Shown here piece by piece: positions 50,785 through 59,765 of a stretch of 64,000 nucleotides of DNA. The notes beneath the pieces were generated by a model that worked only from the letters and a program-made list of their open reading frames with translations, did not search any database and had not been told where the DNA came from. The position numbers and the translations under genes were made by a program. The stretch is taken from assembly GCF_007830515.1 (NCBI RefSeq), contig NZ_VLKT01000019.1:1-64000 (forward strand), in the 5' to 3' direction. The stretch is from Mesorhizobium tianshanense (GTDB taxonomy: Bacteria > Pseudomonadota > Alphaproteobacteria > Rhizobiales > Rhizobiaceae). Each line of letters starts with the position of its first letter. Within the stretch, counting starts at the first letter, position 1.

Positions 50785-52228
50785 GGTTGTGGCACCATCG
50801 TTGCTGTGAAACTCGAATGGAGTGCCCCATGCAACAGAATGATCTGAGCAAGTCCCTCGTCGCCTTCGATCAGGATAGCACGCTGGTCGCGGTGATTGAA
50901 CTGAGCGCGTCGAGCTGGCTGGTGGCCGGGCTGGTTCCCGGCCTTACGCGCGAGCCGTTGAAGAAGCAGGGTGCCGATCCTGTGGCACTGTTGAAACTGC
51001 TGTATCGCTGGCGGGACGAAGCGGCCAAGGCCGGCAAGGCGATCGCGCGGATCGCGGTGGCGTTCGAGGCTGGCCGCGACGGCTTCTGGCTGGCGCGGTT
51101 GCTTCTGGCGCAAGGGATCGAAACCTATGTGATCCATCCGACCAGCATCCCGGTGTCGCGCGAGCACCGGCGGGCGAAGTCGGACCGGCTCGACACGCAG
51201 TTGCTGAAGCGGTCGTTTGTGGGCTGGTTGCGCGGTGAGGCGAAGCACTGCGGCATGGTGGCGATCCCGACGATCGAGGAGGAGGACGCGCGGCGCGCCA
51301 ACCGCGAGCACGAGACGCTGGTGGGCGAGCGCACCAGCCTGATCAGCCGGATGAAGGCGACGCTGGTGCGCTTTGGCATCCGCGGCTTCAATGTGAAGCT
51401 GAAGAAGGCGGCGGAGCGGCTGGAAGAGCTGCGCGGCGCGGAAGGGGTGCCGCTGCCGCCCAACACGCTGGCCGAGCTGCACCGCGACATGGCGCGGCTG
51501 CGGCTCATCAAGGAGCAGCTTAAGGAGATCGAGAAGATGCGCCTGGAGCGGCTGAAGCAGACGCCGCAGGATGGCCCGCATCCCATGGTGCTGATGCTGG
51601 CCAGGATGATGGGCCTCGGCATCGAGACGGCCGACATGCTGGTGCATGAGATCCTGTCGCGCCATCTGCGCGATCGCCGCGCGGTGGCGCGTTATGCCGG
51701 GCTGACCGGAGCACCGGACGAGAGCGGCGGCAAGCGGCGCGAGAAAGGGCTGGCGCGGGCCGGCAATGCGCGGGTGCGGCGCGGCATGATCCAGCTGGCC
51801 TGGCGCTGGCTGATGTTCCAGAAGGGCAGTGCGCTGGCGCAGTGGTTCCAGGAGCGCACCGCCGGCGCCCAGCGCAACGTGCGCAAGACCATGATCGTGG
51901 CCCTGGCACGCAAGCTGCTGATCGCGCTGTGGCGCTATGTGAGCGCCGGCGAAGTGCCGGACGGCGCCATCCTGCGCCCTGCGGCATGAACGATCGGATG
52001 AAAACCAGTTAAGGAGCACACGACACAAAAAGGTCCGGCATCCATCCGTCCATTGAGACGGAGCAATGCCAGGATGATCCGAGGCGGCGGTGACCCGTAG
52101 CCCCCTATGGCATGACATCCATGCACGCGGGAGAGATTGGGAACCGCCTCCGAGGAGCCTTGCCGCCGATGCGAATGACTGCATCATGGTCCGGATCCCT
52201 GCGATCCGCCCGAATACAAGGTTGTGGC
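50785..52228 (+). mobile_element. IS110-family insertion sequence
   Basis: One transposase gene and a non-coding 3' segment of about 230 bases, between GGTTGTGGC at 50785-50793 and the same nonamer at 52220-52228. Total length about 1.44 kb fits the family. The non-coding segment (51990-52219) is the likely source of the guide (bridge) RNA in members with a 3' RNA. Ends are inferred from the short direct repeats. Confidence 0.75.
50829..51989 (+). CDS. IS110-family transposase
   Basis: 386 residues. The N-terminal DEDD RuvC-like domain shows [36 protein letters not shown] and [20 protein letters not shown]; the C-terminal Transposase_20 part holds [20 protein letters not shown] and [17 protein letters not shown], then [16 protein letters not shown] with the catalytic serine region. 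A coiled-coil linker lies at residues 170-240. No frame defects, so the element may be active. ATG at 50829 with GGAG upstream. Confidence 0.92.
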   Translation: MQQNDLSKSLVAFDQDSTLVAVIELSASSWLVAGLVPGLTREPLKKQGADPVALLKLLYRWRDEAAKAGKAIARIAVAFEAGRDGFWLARLLLAQGIETYVIHPTSIPVSREHRRAKSDRLDTQLLKRSFVGWLRGEAKHCGMVAIPTIEEEDARRANREHETLVGERTSLISRMKATLVRFGIRGFNVKLKKAAERLEELRGAEGVPLPPNTLAELHRDMARLRLIKEQLKEIEKMRLERLKQTPQDGPHPMVLMLARMMGLGIETADMLVHEILSRHLRDRRAVARYAGLTGAPDESGGKRREKGLARAGNARVRRGMIQLAWRWLMFQKGSALAQWFQERTAGAQRNVRKTMIVALARKLLIALWRYVSAGEVPDGAILRPAA

Positions 52229-52563
52229 GCCCTGGCGTCACGCTGGCAGGTCCCCCTCAGATCGCCCTTGCGCTGTACAATCCGCCGATCGGCCCGGTGC
52301 CGCTTGACCGATACCATCGATGATCCAACCGCGAGGCCAGTCATGACGTCCCCTTCACGGGCAACGATAGCGCCGTGCTCGACCCTGTCCAGGACGCTCC
52401 GCGCCGGTTGTGCCGGTGCCGCAAGTGGCATCCTGGACAGGCTCTGCGCGCGGCGCTCCGCCAGAGAGCAGGTCGAGACGGAGGGATGGTCGCTCAACCG
52501 TCGAACAAAGGGATGCGATGTTGAATACACCCTTGACAACGAAAGCTCCATACAAGGTGGCTC
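52229..52563. other. Non-coding spacer after the IS110 element
   Basis: No gene with a convincing start or composition. It contains neither tRNA nor clear terminator. It joins the IS to the kamA fragment. Confidence 0.5.
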
Positions 52564-52618
52564 GGCGTGTCGTTGACGCCTTTCAGGAGAACGCCCTGGT
52601 GGAGCAGCACGAAGCCGC
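52564..52618 (-). pseudogene. Fragment of a second kamA copy
   Basis: These 55 bases match 54134-54188 inside the lysine aminomutase gene with about four differences, and end exactly at the stop of the Fic gene. They are too short to be a gene and are probably the leftover of a kamA copy cut by the arrival of the Fic/Xre pair. Confidence 0.7.
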
Positions 52619-53218
52619 CTATTCTGGCGCCTCGGCAAAGGCCAGCAACGGGCCAATGTCGTGATTGTCAGCGGCCTTGAGGGCCGCGATATAGGCCGCG
52701 CGGCGCTGGTTCATTCTCTGAAGGTCCGCGCCGGCTGTCCAGTTTATGGGGCCGGCCCCGTAGATCCCGTCCAGCACGATGTCGGCCATGATGCGGGCGT
52801 GGCGGCCATTGCCGTTGGCAAAGGGATGGACCAATACGAGGCGGTGGTGAAGGCGTACCGCCATCTCGACAGGCCGATAGGTTCCATGGTCCGCCCAGTA
52901 GCGCGCGTCGTCCATCACGGCGCGCAATTCGATGCCGATGTGGGCTGGATCGACGCCGATGTTCTTGCCTGTCTTCCTGAAGCTGCCGGCCCAACTCCAG
53001 ACCTCACCGAAGAGGCGGCGGTGCAGCTCAATCGCAAAGTCGTCGGTGAGGATATCTCTGCGCCGCATCCTGGCCAGCCAGCGCAGTCCGGATGCGATGT
53101 TCGCCTGCTCCAGCTCGTCCAATTCGCCTTGGGTGGTGACGTGCCTGTGCTTCAGCCCGCCAAGCTCGTTCGGATCGAGAGGCGTCGCGCCTTCCGGATA
53201 GTCGAGCCTGACCGCCAT
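52619..53218 (-). CDS. Fic-domain protein (mobile mystery protein B)
   Basis: 199 residues. The Fic motif is intact: LVHPFANGNGRHARIMADIV (HPF-x-x-GNGR). Upstream are LDPNELGGLKHRHVTTQGEL and LEQANIASGLRWLARMRRRD, the known start of mobile mystery protein B. Fic proteins transfer AMP or related groups to proteins; the missing inhibitory helix could be supplied by the partner. It begins eight bases after its Xre partner. The pair is known for scattered occurrence across genomes and undefined function, perhaps a toxin-antitoxin. Confidence 0.93.
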   Translation of the reverse strand: MAVRLDYPEGATPLDPNELGGLKHRHVTTQGELDELEQANIASGLRWLARMRRRDILTDDFAIELHRRLFGEVWSWAGSFRKTGKNIGVDPAHIGIELRAVMDDARYWADHGTYRPVEMAVRLHHRLVLVHPFANGNGRHARIMADIVLDGIYGAGPINWTAGADLQRMNQRRAAYIAALKAADNHDIGPLLAFAEAPE

Positions 53219-53226
53219 GCCTGACG

Positions 53227-53685
53227 TCACTTGTCCTGCCAGAAATCGGGCGGCATTTCGTACATAAGCTCGCGCATGAGGCGCAATATTTCCTGCTCCG
53301 TCCGGCTGTCCGATACGGCCTGGTCCTCCAGCGCCATGTGTCTGCTTGCCGCGCCGACGGTCGCCCTCGCCTTTTTTCGAGCCTGCGCGAGGATGATAGT
53401 CTCGATGTCGTCGGGTGGCACGAAGGCGTAGACGAAACGGCAGCCCATGGCTTCGGCGGCGGCCTGCATGGACTTCAGCGTGACGCCGCCATCGAGCTCG
53501 GCCCGTTCCGCCTGCGCGATGCGGGCGCGCGTAACCCCCATCCGCCGCGCAAGCTGCGCGCCAGACATGCCGAGCGCCTTGCGCACCGTGCGAATCCAAC
53601 CTTCCGGAGGGATATGAATATTGCCGCCCCGGGCGAGGTTCACCGTCGCCTGGTACTGCTCACGAACAGCCTGTTTGACGCTCAT
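53227..53685 (-). CDS. Xre-type HTH protein (mobile mystery protein A)
   Basis: 152 residues. The HTH lies at WIRTVRKALGMSGAQLARRM then GVTRARIAQAERAELDGGVT; the C-terminal region (FVYAFVPPDDIETIILAQAR) is typical of the family and helical to the end (ILRLMRELMYEMPPDFW). Partner of the Fic protein, probably its antitoxin and repressor. Two inverted repeats upstream (53700-53772) are likely operators. Confidence 0.93.
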   Translation of the reverse strand: MSVKQAVREQYQATVNLARGGNIHIPPEGWIRTVRKALGMSGAQLARRMGVTRARIAQAERAELDGGVTLKSMQAAAEAMGCRFVYAFVPPDDIETIILAQARKKARATVGAASRHMALEDQAVSDSRTEQEILRLMRELMYEMPPDFWQDK

Positions 53686-53699
53686 TGTAAACTCATATA

Positions 53700-53772
53700 T
53701 TGACGTTACTCATCAAATCGTCAATGTATATGTATACAGAGCGATCTAGAATGTCAATATTTATGTTGACAT
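53700..53772. promoter_or_regulatory. Two inverted repeats, probable operators of the Xre-Fic pair
   Basis: TTGACG (53700-53705) pairs with CGTCAA (53719-53724), and ATGTCAA-N8-TTGACAT spans 53751-53772. Both carry a TTGAC half-site, in an AT-rich stretch just upstream of the Xre gene. Confidence 0.65.
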
Positions 53773-53814
53773 CTCCCGGTCGCTGCGCGACCCGCTTCGC
53801 ACGGTCCCAGGCTT

Positions 53815-54969
53815 TCAGGGATGCCCAACAACCTCCGTATACGCCCTCACCTCGCCATCCTGCCCCCGTATCCGCCAGGTCTCCCCGTCCCGCGCCTCGA
53901 CATGGCACGGCCCCAGCGGCACCTTGCCGCCGCCGTCCGGCAGGTCCAGGACATAGACGGGATTGCAGATGCCCGACAGGCGGGCGCGCAGGGCGCTGGC
54001 TAGCGCCTGACCCTGGTGAATAGTGGTGCGCCGATGCGCCATGCCGCGCGCGAGGTCGCCGTGGTGCAGGTAATAGGGTTTGACGCCGAGGCGGTACATC
54101 AGCTCCCGGCACAGTTCCTCCAGCACCTCGACCGTATCGTTCACGCCTTTCAGGAGAACGCTCTGGTTGAGCAGCACGAAGCCGCCTTGCCGCAACGTAC
54201 GGCAGGCCGCTTCGGCCGCCGGCGTGATCTCCCGCGCGTGGTTGAAATGGGTGACGACCGTGACCATCAGCCGGCCCTGCAAGGCCTGAACCAGCCCTGC
54301 CGTAATGCGCGACGGTAGAGCGACGGGCACGCGCGTGTGGATGCGCAAGAGCCGCACGTGCGGGATGGCCTCTATGCGGGCGCGGATTTCCGCCAGTGCC
54401 TTGTCCGGCAGCGACAGCGGGTCGCCGCCAGTCAGGATCACCTCGCGGATTTCCGGATGCGCCTCGATATAGGCGAAGGCCGGTTCCAGCGCCTCGCGCG
54501 TATAGCCGCGGCCGATCGAGGTCAGCGATTCCTTGCGAAAGCAGAACCGGCAATAGACGGCGCATTGATAGGTCGGGAACAGCAGAACCCGGTCGGCATG
54601 GCGATGCGTCAATCGCGGCACCGGACTGAAGGCGTGGTCGGCGATCGGATCGTCGAACTCGCCTTCCTGCTCGGCCAATTCCTCCGGCGACGGGATGACC
54701 TGCGCCCGTATGGGATCGGCGGGGTCGCTCCAGTCGATCAGGTCGAGATAGGCTTTGGGGATGCGCACCTTGTGGCGCGTGGCCGCGGCCTGCGCCGCAG
54801 CGCGCTCGGCCGGCGAGAGCGGCAGGGAGGCGAGATCGCGCACATGCCGCACGCCCGCGCGAACATCGTCCTGCCACGCGGCGTCCTCGTGGGCGCGCTC
54901 GTCATCGGCAGCCATGCTGGCGTCGTCGACAGCCATACTGGCGTCTGGGATGTCGAGATGTGAGGTCAT
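53815..54969 (-). CDS. kamA: Lysine 2,3-aminomutase family radical SAM enzyme
   Basis: 384 residues. The radical SAM cluster CAVYCRFCFRKE (C-x3-C-x2-C), the SAM-binding EVILTGGDPLSLPD and the PLP-lysine region NPVYVLDLPDGGGKVPLGP are all intact. It interconverts alpha- and beta-lysine with a 4Fe-4S cluster, SAM and PLP; some members (EpmB) modify elongation factor P instead. No epmA or efp lies nearby, and the N-terminal 30 residues are Asp/Ala-rich. The ATG at 54969 has AAGGAG upstream. Confidence 0.9.
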   Translation of the reverse strand: MTSHLDIPDASMAVDDASMAADDERAHEDAAWQDDVRAGVRHVRDLASLPLSPAERAAAQAAATRHKVRIPKAYLDLIDWSDPADPIRAQVIPSPEELAEQEGEFDDPIADHAFSPVPRLTHRHADRVLLFPTYQCAVYCRFCFRKESLTSIGRGYTREALEPAFAYIEAHPEIREVILTGGDPLSLPDKALAEIRARIEAIPHVRLLRIHTRVPVALPSRITAGLVQALQGRLMVTVVTHFNHAREITPAAEAACRTLRQGGFVLLNQSVLLKGVNDTVEVLEELCRELMYRLGVKPYYLHHGDLARGMAHRRTTIHQGQALASALRARLSGICNPVYVLDLPDGGGKVPLGPCHVEARDGETWRIRGQDGEVRAYTEVVGHP

Positions 54970-55082
54970 CGAAGGGCTCCTTGAATTCGGGGCTGGATAC
55001 AGCATTGGAGCCAAGTCTTGAAGGCAATAAGCGGTGTTGGATGCACGGACGAAAGGGCGCGCCGCGCCGAAGCTGCCGCCCC

Positions 55083-56387
55083 TCAGCGCCCGCGTGATCT
55101 CCCAACCCGCCCATCCGGCTTCATGATGATCTCGCGATGCGGATAGGGGATGCTTATGCCGTTTTCCCTAAAGGTGTCCCACAGCGCCAGCAGCACCTTG
55201 CCGCGCACGTTGGTCAGGCCTTGCTGCGGGTCGTGGATCCAGAAGCGCAGGACGAAGTCGAGCGAGGAGTCGCCGAACTCCGTGAGCCAGCAGACCGGCC
55301 GCCGGTCCGCCTCGACCCGGCCGACGCTCATGGCGGCCGCTATCGCCAGTTCGCTGACCTTGTGCGGATCGGCGTCGTAAGAGACCCCGAAATTCACATC
55401 GAGCCGCACGAGGTTGTCGCTGAACGACCAGTTGATGACCCTTTGGGTGATGAAGTCTTCGTTCGGGATCAGGAATTCGCGGCCGTCGCGCGTCACCACC
55501 GAGACGAACCGCGCCCGCAATTCGCGTACCCAGCCGAAGGTGCCTTCGAGCGAAATGGTGTCGCCCGGCTTGATCGACTTGTCGAGAAGGATGATCATGC
55601 CGGAGACGAAATTCGAAACGACCTTTTGCAGCCCGAAAGCCAGGCCGACGCCGACGGCGCCGGAGAAGATCGTCAGAGCCGTCAGGTCGAGGCCGACGGA
55701 AGACAGAGCGATGGCACCCGCCACCAGCACGAGGCCGATCTTCGCGACCTTGCCGACGAGGACGCGGATCGAGGGCGTCAGCTCTTCGGATATCCGGACG
55801 CGCTCATCGATATATTTGCCGACGACCACTGCAAGCCAAACGGTGGCGATCAGCAGCAGCGCCGCTTTCAGCACCATGAGCGCCGAAAGGCGAACCGCGC
55901 CCAAAGGTATTGCGAGGCCGTCCAGGAAAGTCGCGGTCTCGTCGTCGATGCCCAGGATGACAAGGGCCGCATAGATCCAGGTGAGCCAGCCGAGAGTGCG
56001 CGCAACGATGCGGTTGCGGATGATGCGCGACAGCACCGACGCGAACAGCCACGCGAGGGACAGCGAGAGCGCAATATAGATGAAATGGGTCCGGCTTGGC
56101 CAGGTGACGGCGCGCATGAGAACGAACGCGGCAAGCAGGAAGAGCGTGAACAGGATCCAGTCGGTGCGCCGCAACAGAGCAACCACGACCCTCAACAGTC
56201 CGGGATGCCCCTTGATCTGGCGTGCCCGGTCCTCCACGAGCGGCTCGATGCGCTGCGCCGCGAGCTTCGCGACGAGGAAGAGCGTGACGATGATTGCAGC
56301 CTGATAGAAAAACCACGGCGTGACGGCGTAGTCGAACCATTGGCGGGCCCAGGCCAGCAATTCATCGATGGCGTTGCGAAAATCCAT
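55083..56387 (-). CDS. MscS-family mechanosensitive channel
   Basis: 434 residues with about five membrane helices. The pore helix and its following part (LTIFSGAVGVGLAFGLQKVV, then SNFVSGMIILLDKSIKPGD) and the beta domain (VSVVTRDGREFLIPNEDFIT) are typical of MscS. It lets small solutes out during osmotic downshock. Residues 380-434 form the alpha/beta C-terminal domain (GLTNVRGKVLLALWDTFREN). ATG at 56387. Monocistronic. Confidence 0.92.
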   Translation of the reverse strand: MDFRNAIDELLAWARQWFDYAVTPWFFYQAAIIVTLFLVAKLAAQRIEPLVEDRARQIKGHPGLLRVVVALLRRTDWILFTLFLLAAFVLMRAVTWPSRTHFIYIALSLSLAWLFASVLSRIIRNRIVARTLGWLTWIYAALVILGIDDETATFLDGLAIPLGAVRLSALMVLKAALLLIATVWLAVVVGKYIDERVRISEELTPSIRVLVGKVAKIGLVLVAGAIALSSVGLDLTALTIFSGAVGVGLAFGLQKVVSNFVSGMIILLDKSIKPGDTISLEGTFGWVRELRARFVSVVTRDGREFLIPNEDFITQRVINWSFSDNLVRLDVNFGVSYDADPHKVSELAIAAAMSVGRVEADRRPVCWLTEFGDSSLDFVLRFWIHDPQQGLTNVRGKVLLALWDTFRENGISIPYPHREIIMKPDGRVGRSRGR

Positions 56388-56924
56388 TTCCACACGACCG
56401 TTATGGACTGGCGAACGGCAACTCGCCATCCACAATGTCGCCGGCCTCGTGAAGGGTCAAGCTCGCGATTTAGACACGCTCAAGCGTCCCCGCTCCGCGC
56501 TCAGCCCGCGACCCCGGCGCTTACTGCCCGGCACGCTCGACATATCAGCTGCCGGTCGCCATCGGCGCCGATTGCCTCTGGCTTCAGATCGCTAACGCAA
56601 AACATTAGCTTGCTCTTACATTAGCTTGAGCGTATATAAATAAATGGCCGGTGATCTACCCCTCCAACCGGTTAGGCTCGGCGCCAGTCCCTCCCCCCTC
56701 AGGCTACGACGCCGGGCCGCTCGGGGTTCCGCCCGGTCCGGGACGCGCTTTTAAAGTAGTATCCCCACTGTTCCCTGTCGCGGCAGTTGATGTCGGCCGG
56801 ATCGTCGGCATCTTCGATATCGATGGAGAAACACCGCTGCGCGAAATTGCTCTGGACGGCTGAGCAGCGACCTTCCGGAATCGAGCGTTTGGGTGACGGG
56901 GAGCGACGAGCGCCGCTGCCCGCC
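56388..56924. other. Intergenic region containing a repeat related to 27983-28080
   Basis: 56619-56725 matches the repeat at 27983-28080. In 56750-56870 frames are open on both strands (minus: FSIDIEDADDPADINCRDRE) without a usable start; possibly a gene remnant. Confidence 0.5.
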
Positions 56925-58547
56925 TCAGTTCCGCAAGCCGGGCGCTTCCTGCCCGGTGCGCTCGACATACTCCGTATAGCCGCCGCCATAGGTGTGGATG
57001 CCCTCGGGCGTCAGTTCCAGCACCCGGTTCGACAGCGCCGCCAGGAAATGGCGGTCGTGCGAGACGAACAGCATGGTGCCTTCGTATTGCGAAAGTGCTG
57101 CGATCAGCATTTCCTTGGTGGCGATGTCGAGATGGTTGGTCGGCTCGTCCAGCACCAGCAAATTGGGCGGCTCGAACAGCATCAGCGCCATCACCAGCCG
57201 CGCCTTCTCGCCGCCCGACAGCACCCGGCATTTCTTGTCGATCTCGTCGCCGGAAAAGCCGAAGCAGCCGGCCAGCGCCCTGAGCGGCGCCTGGCCAGCC
57301 TGCGGGAACGCATCCTCCAGCGTCTGGAATACGGTGCGCTCGCCCTCCAGCACCTCCATGGCGTGCTGCGCGAAATAGCCCATCTTGACGCTCGGCCCGC
57401 GCGCCACGGTGCCATTGTCCGGCTCTGACGCGCCGGCCACCAGCTTCAAGAGCGTCGACTTGCCGGCGCCGTTGATGCCCATCACGCACCAGCGCTCGCG
57501 GCGGCGCACCTGGAAATCCAGCCCCTCATAGATCGAGCGGCTGCCATAGCTTTTGTGGATGTTCTTCAACGTCACCACGTCCTCGCCGCAGCGCGGCGCC
57601 GGCTGGAAGTCGAACGACACCTTCTGGCGGCGCTTGGGCGGCTCGACGCGGTCGATCTTCTCCAGCTTCTTCACCCGGCTCTGCACCTGGGCGGCATGCG
57701 AGGCGCGCGCCTTGAAGCGCTCGATGAAGGCGATCTCCTTGGCCAGCATCGCCTGCTGGCGCTCGAACTGCGCCTGCTGCTGCCGGTCGGCGATCGCCCG
57801 CTGCTGCTGGTAGAACTCGTAGTTGCCGGAGTAGGCGGTCAGCGAGCCGCCGTCGATCTCCACGACCTTGTTGACGATGCGGTTCATGAACTCGCGGTCG
57901 TGCGAGGTCATCAGCAGCGCCCCGTCATAATTCTTCAGGAACTGCTCCAGCCAGATCAGGCTTTCCAGGTCGAGATGGTTGCTCGGCTCGTCGAGCAGCA
58001 TGGCGTCGGGCCGCATCAGCAGGATTCGGGCCAGCGCCACGCGCATCTTCCAGCCGCCGGAAAGTTTTCCCACGTCGCCGTCCATCATCTCCTGGCTGAA
58101 GCCGAGGCCGTCCAAAACCTCGTGGGCGCGGCCATCCAGCGCATAGCCGTCGAGTTCCTCGAAACGCGCCTGCAGATCGCCATAGCGGGCGATGATGTCG
58201 TCCATCTCGTCCGCGCGATCGGGATCGCCCATGGCGGCCTCGAGCTCGCGCATCTCGGCCGCCACTTCGCTCACCGGCCCGGCGCCGTCCATCACTTCGG
58301 CGACAGCGCTGCGGCCTTCCATGTCGCCGACATCCTGGCTGAAATAGCCGATGGTGACGCCGCGATCGACCGAGACCTGGCCCTCGTCGGGCTGCTCCTC
58401 ACCGTTGATCATGCGAAACAGCGTCGTCTTGCCGGCGCCGTTGGGGCCGACCAGCCCGACCTTCTCGCCCTTCTGCAGCGAGGCGGAGGCCTCGATGAAG
58501 ACGATCTGCCGGCCGTTCTGCTTGCTGATATTTTCGAGACGTATCAT
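56925..58547 (-). CDS. ABC-F family ATPase
   Basis: 540 residues, two ABC domains, no membrane part. First site: VGLVGPNGAGKTTLFRMING, KLSGGWKMRVALARILL, AMLLDEPSNHLD. Linker (residues 240-310) is helical and Arg/Gln-rich (RQQAMLAKEIAFIERFKARA). Second site: CVMGINGAGKSTLLKLVAG, VLSGGEKARLVMALMLF, LLVLDEPTNHLD. ABC-F proteins act on the ribosome, easing stalls or translation control; this one looks like the YbiT/ABCF3 type. GGDEF gene and others are not adjacent; it stands alone. Confidence 0.94.
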   Translation of the reverse strand: MIRLENISKQNGRQIVFIEASASLQKGEKVGLVGPNGAGKTTLFRMINGEEQPDEGQVSVDRGVTIGYFSQDVGDMEGRSAVAEVMDGAGPVSEVAAEMRELEAAMGDPDRADEMDDIIARYGDLQARFEELDGYALDGRAHEVLDGLGFSQEMMDGDVGKLSGGWKMRVALARILLMRPDAMLLDEPSNHLDLESLIWLEQFLKNYDGALLMTSHDREFMNRIVNKVVEIDGGSLTAYSGNYEFYQQQRAIADRQQQAQFERQQAMLAKEIAFIERFKARASHAAQVQSRVKKLEKIDRVEPPKRRQKVSFDFQPAPRCGEDVVTLKNIHKSYGSRSIYEGLDFQVRRRERWCVMGINGAGKSTLLKLVAGASEPDNGTVARGPSVKMGYFAQHAMEVLEGERTVFQTLEDAFPQAGQAPLRALAGCFGFSGDEIDKKCRVLSGGEKARLVMALMLFEPPNLLVLDEPTNHLDIATKEMLIAALSQYEGTMLFVSHDRHFLAALSNRVLELTPEGIHTYGGGYTEYVERTGQEAPGLRN

Positions 58548-58874
58548 GCTTCCACGCGAGGCTTCAGGGGAATTTCCCCGCGCCTTACGCGATCGGCCGC
58601 GCCAGAGGAAGCCCGCAAATCATGAATGCCTGCGCCAAATCGCCCGAAGCCTTCAGCGTCGACGAGGCGTCGATTGCCTAGGCCGGAATTGGTCACTACT
58701 TTGCGGGTGATTGTCATTTCGCGAAACGGGGCCATGTCGAACATCGTCTATCCATCTCGACTGAGGTTAAGAGGCGTTGGCGCAAGGAACCTCGGCTCAA
58801 GGTCGAGAAAGGGTCATTCCTTCCCGGAAAGCCTGATCCGCGAGGGTTATACCGAGCAGGAAATCCGCTCCGGC
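58548..58874. other. Region upstream of the Imm8-like gene
   Basis: Two frames remain open here without good starts: one in phase with the immunity gene, one ending at 58890 with a basic sequence (VKRRWRKEPRLKVEKGSFLP). The latter could be a decayed toxin end, as toxin genes normally precede Imm8 genes, but I cannot show it. Confidence 0.35.
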
Positions 58875-59216
58875 ATGAAAGTTCTCGATAGCGAGAAAAT
58901 ACTGGAACAGTGGCGGCCGACGAATCCCAGGAGCTTCGCTCTGGCGCTAACCCTGGCGATCGGGTGGGACGAGGGCATCGGAACCGATTACTTCGAGGTG
59001 CACGTCATCGCTAACCAGATCAAAGATCAGATAAACCTAGACGGTGGCGCTGCTATGTACGTCGAAGAGTTTGACTGGCCCAGCCTCAAACAAAGCCTCC
59101 TCAACATTCTCGATAAATGCGAAGGAAAAACGTGGAAGGAAAGCGTCCGCGCGTTACGAAAACGCTTCGAATGGGAATACGACGGAATGGCCGAATACGA
59201 GTCTTGGCTTAAATAA
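58875..59216 (+). CDS. Imm8-like immunity protein of a polymorphic toxin system
   Basis: 113 residues. The pattern SFALALTLAIGWDEGIGTDY, FEVHVIA then MYVEEFDWPSLKQSLLNILD and KCEGKTWKESVRALRKRFEW with a final acidic WEYDGM is the Imm8 fold signature as I know it. Such proteins neutralise a contact-dependent or Rhs-type toxin. No toxin gene is visible, so it is orphaned or has lost its partner. The frame continues upstream (to 58737), but the ATG at 58875 gives the family length. Confidence 0.72.
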   Translation: MKVLDSEKILEQWRPTNPRSFALALTLAIGWDEGIGTDYFEVHVIANQIKDQINLDGGAAMYVEEFDWPSLKQSLLNILDKCEGKTWKESVRALRKRFEWEYDGMAEYESWLK

Positions 59217-59259
59217 TCCACCATCCCTCTCGTGATCGCACCGGTTTGGTGAAACGAGG

Positions 59260-59736
59260 TCAGCCGCCGGATTTGCCCGCACCGCCAAAGCTGCCGGCAA
59301 ATTCGGTGGTCAGCCTCTCATACTCCTCCATGGCCGGCAGCGCCTCGTAGCTGTGCACGGCCGGCGTGCTGGCCCAGGGCAGCTTCTCGCTGGTCCACGT
59401 CTCGATGAACGGCGTGAACCAGCTTGGGTCGTCGAGCATGGTCGGGCGCAGATTGACGAACCAGTCCAGCCCTTCCGGCCGCGTGAACATCCAGCTCATG
59501 CAGTATGGGCAGAAGAAATGGCGCGAGGCGCCGTGCAGCCCGCCGATCACCGGCTCGCCCTGCGTGACCGCGAACGCCTCCGAAGGAATGGCGGCGCTCA
59601 GCGAATAGGCGCTGGCCGACATACGCTGGCACCCCGTGCAATGGCAGGCCATGGTCAGCAGCGGCGGCGCGGAAATCCTCACACGGACACGCCCGCAGCG
59701 GCATCCGCCTACGGCAGGCAAGGTCAGGTTTTTCAC
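59260..59736 (-). CDS. GFA (glutathione-dependent formaldehyde-activating-like) protein
   Basis: 158 residues from a GTG with GGAGGAG upstream. Zinc ligands are GGCRCGRVRV, MACHCTGCQRMSASAYSLS and FFCPYCMSWMFTRPEGL, the GFA/CENP-V pattern of seven cysteines. The founding member links formaldehyde to glutathione, but most family members have unproved roles. It lies 29 bases after the hydrolase gene on the same strand, so the two form an operon. Confidence 0.9.
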   Translation of the reverse strand: MKNLTLPAVGGCRCGRVRVRISAPPLLTMACHCTGCQRMSASAYSLSAAIPSEAFAVTQGEPVIGGLHGASRHFFCPYCMSWMFTRPEGLDWFVNLRPTMLDDPSWFTPFIETWTSEKLPWASTPAVHSYEALPAMEEYERLTTEFAGSFGGAGKSGG

Positions 59737-59765
59737 GGGACTCCTCCAGGTCTTGCTTGCGAGGG

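Noticed and set aside
49917..52241. 774-codon minus-strand open frame running through the IS110 element
   Set aside because: Only 49917-50558 is protein-like (BA14K). The rest is antisense to the transposase and rich in Arg/His/Gln, a GC-rich shadow.
55137..56624. 495-codon plus frame opposite the MscS gene
   Set aside because: Antisense to membrane helices of the channel; composition dominated by Arg, Asp and Gln.
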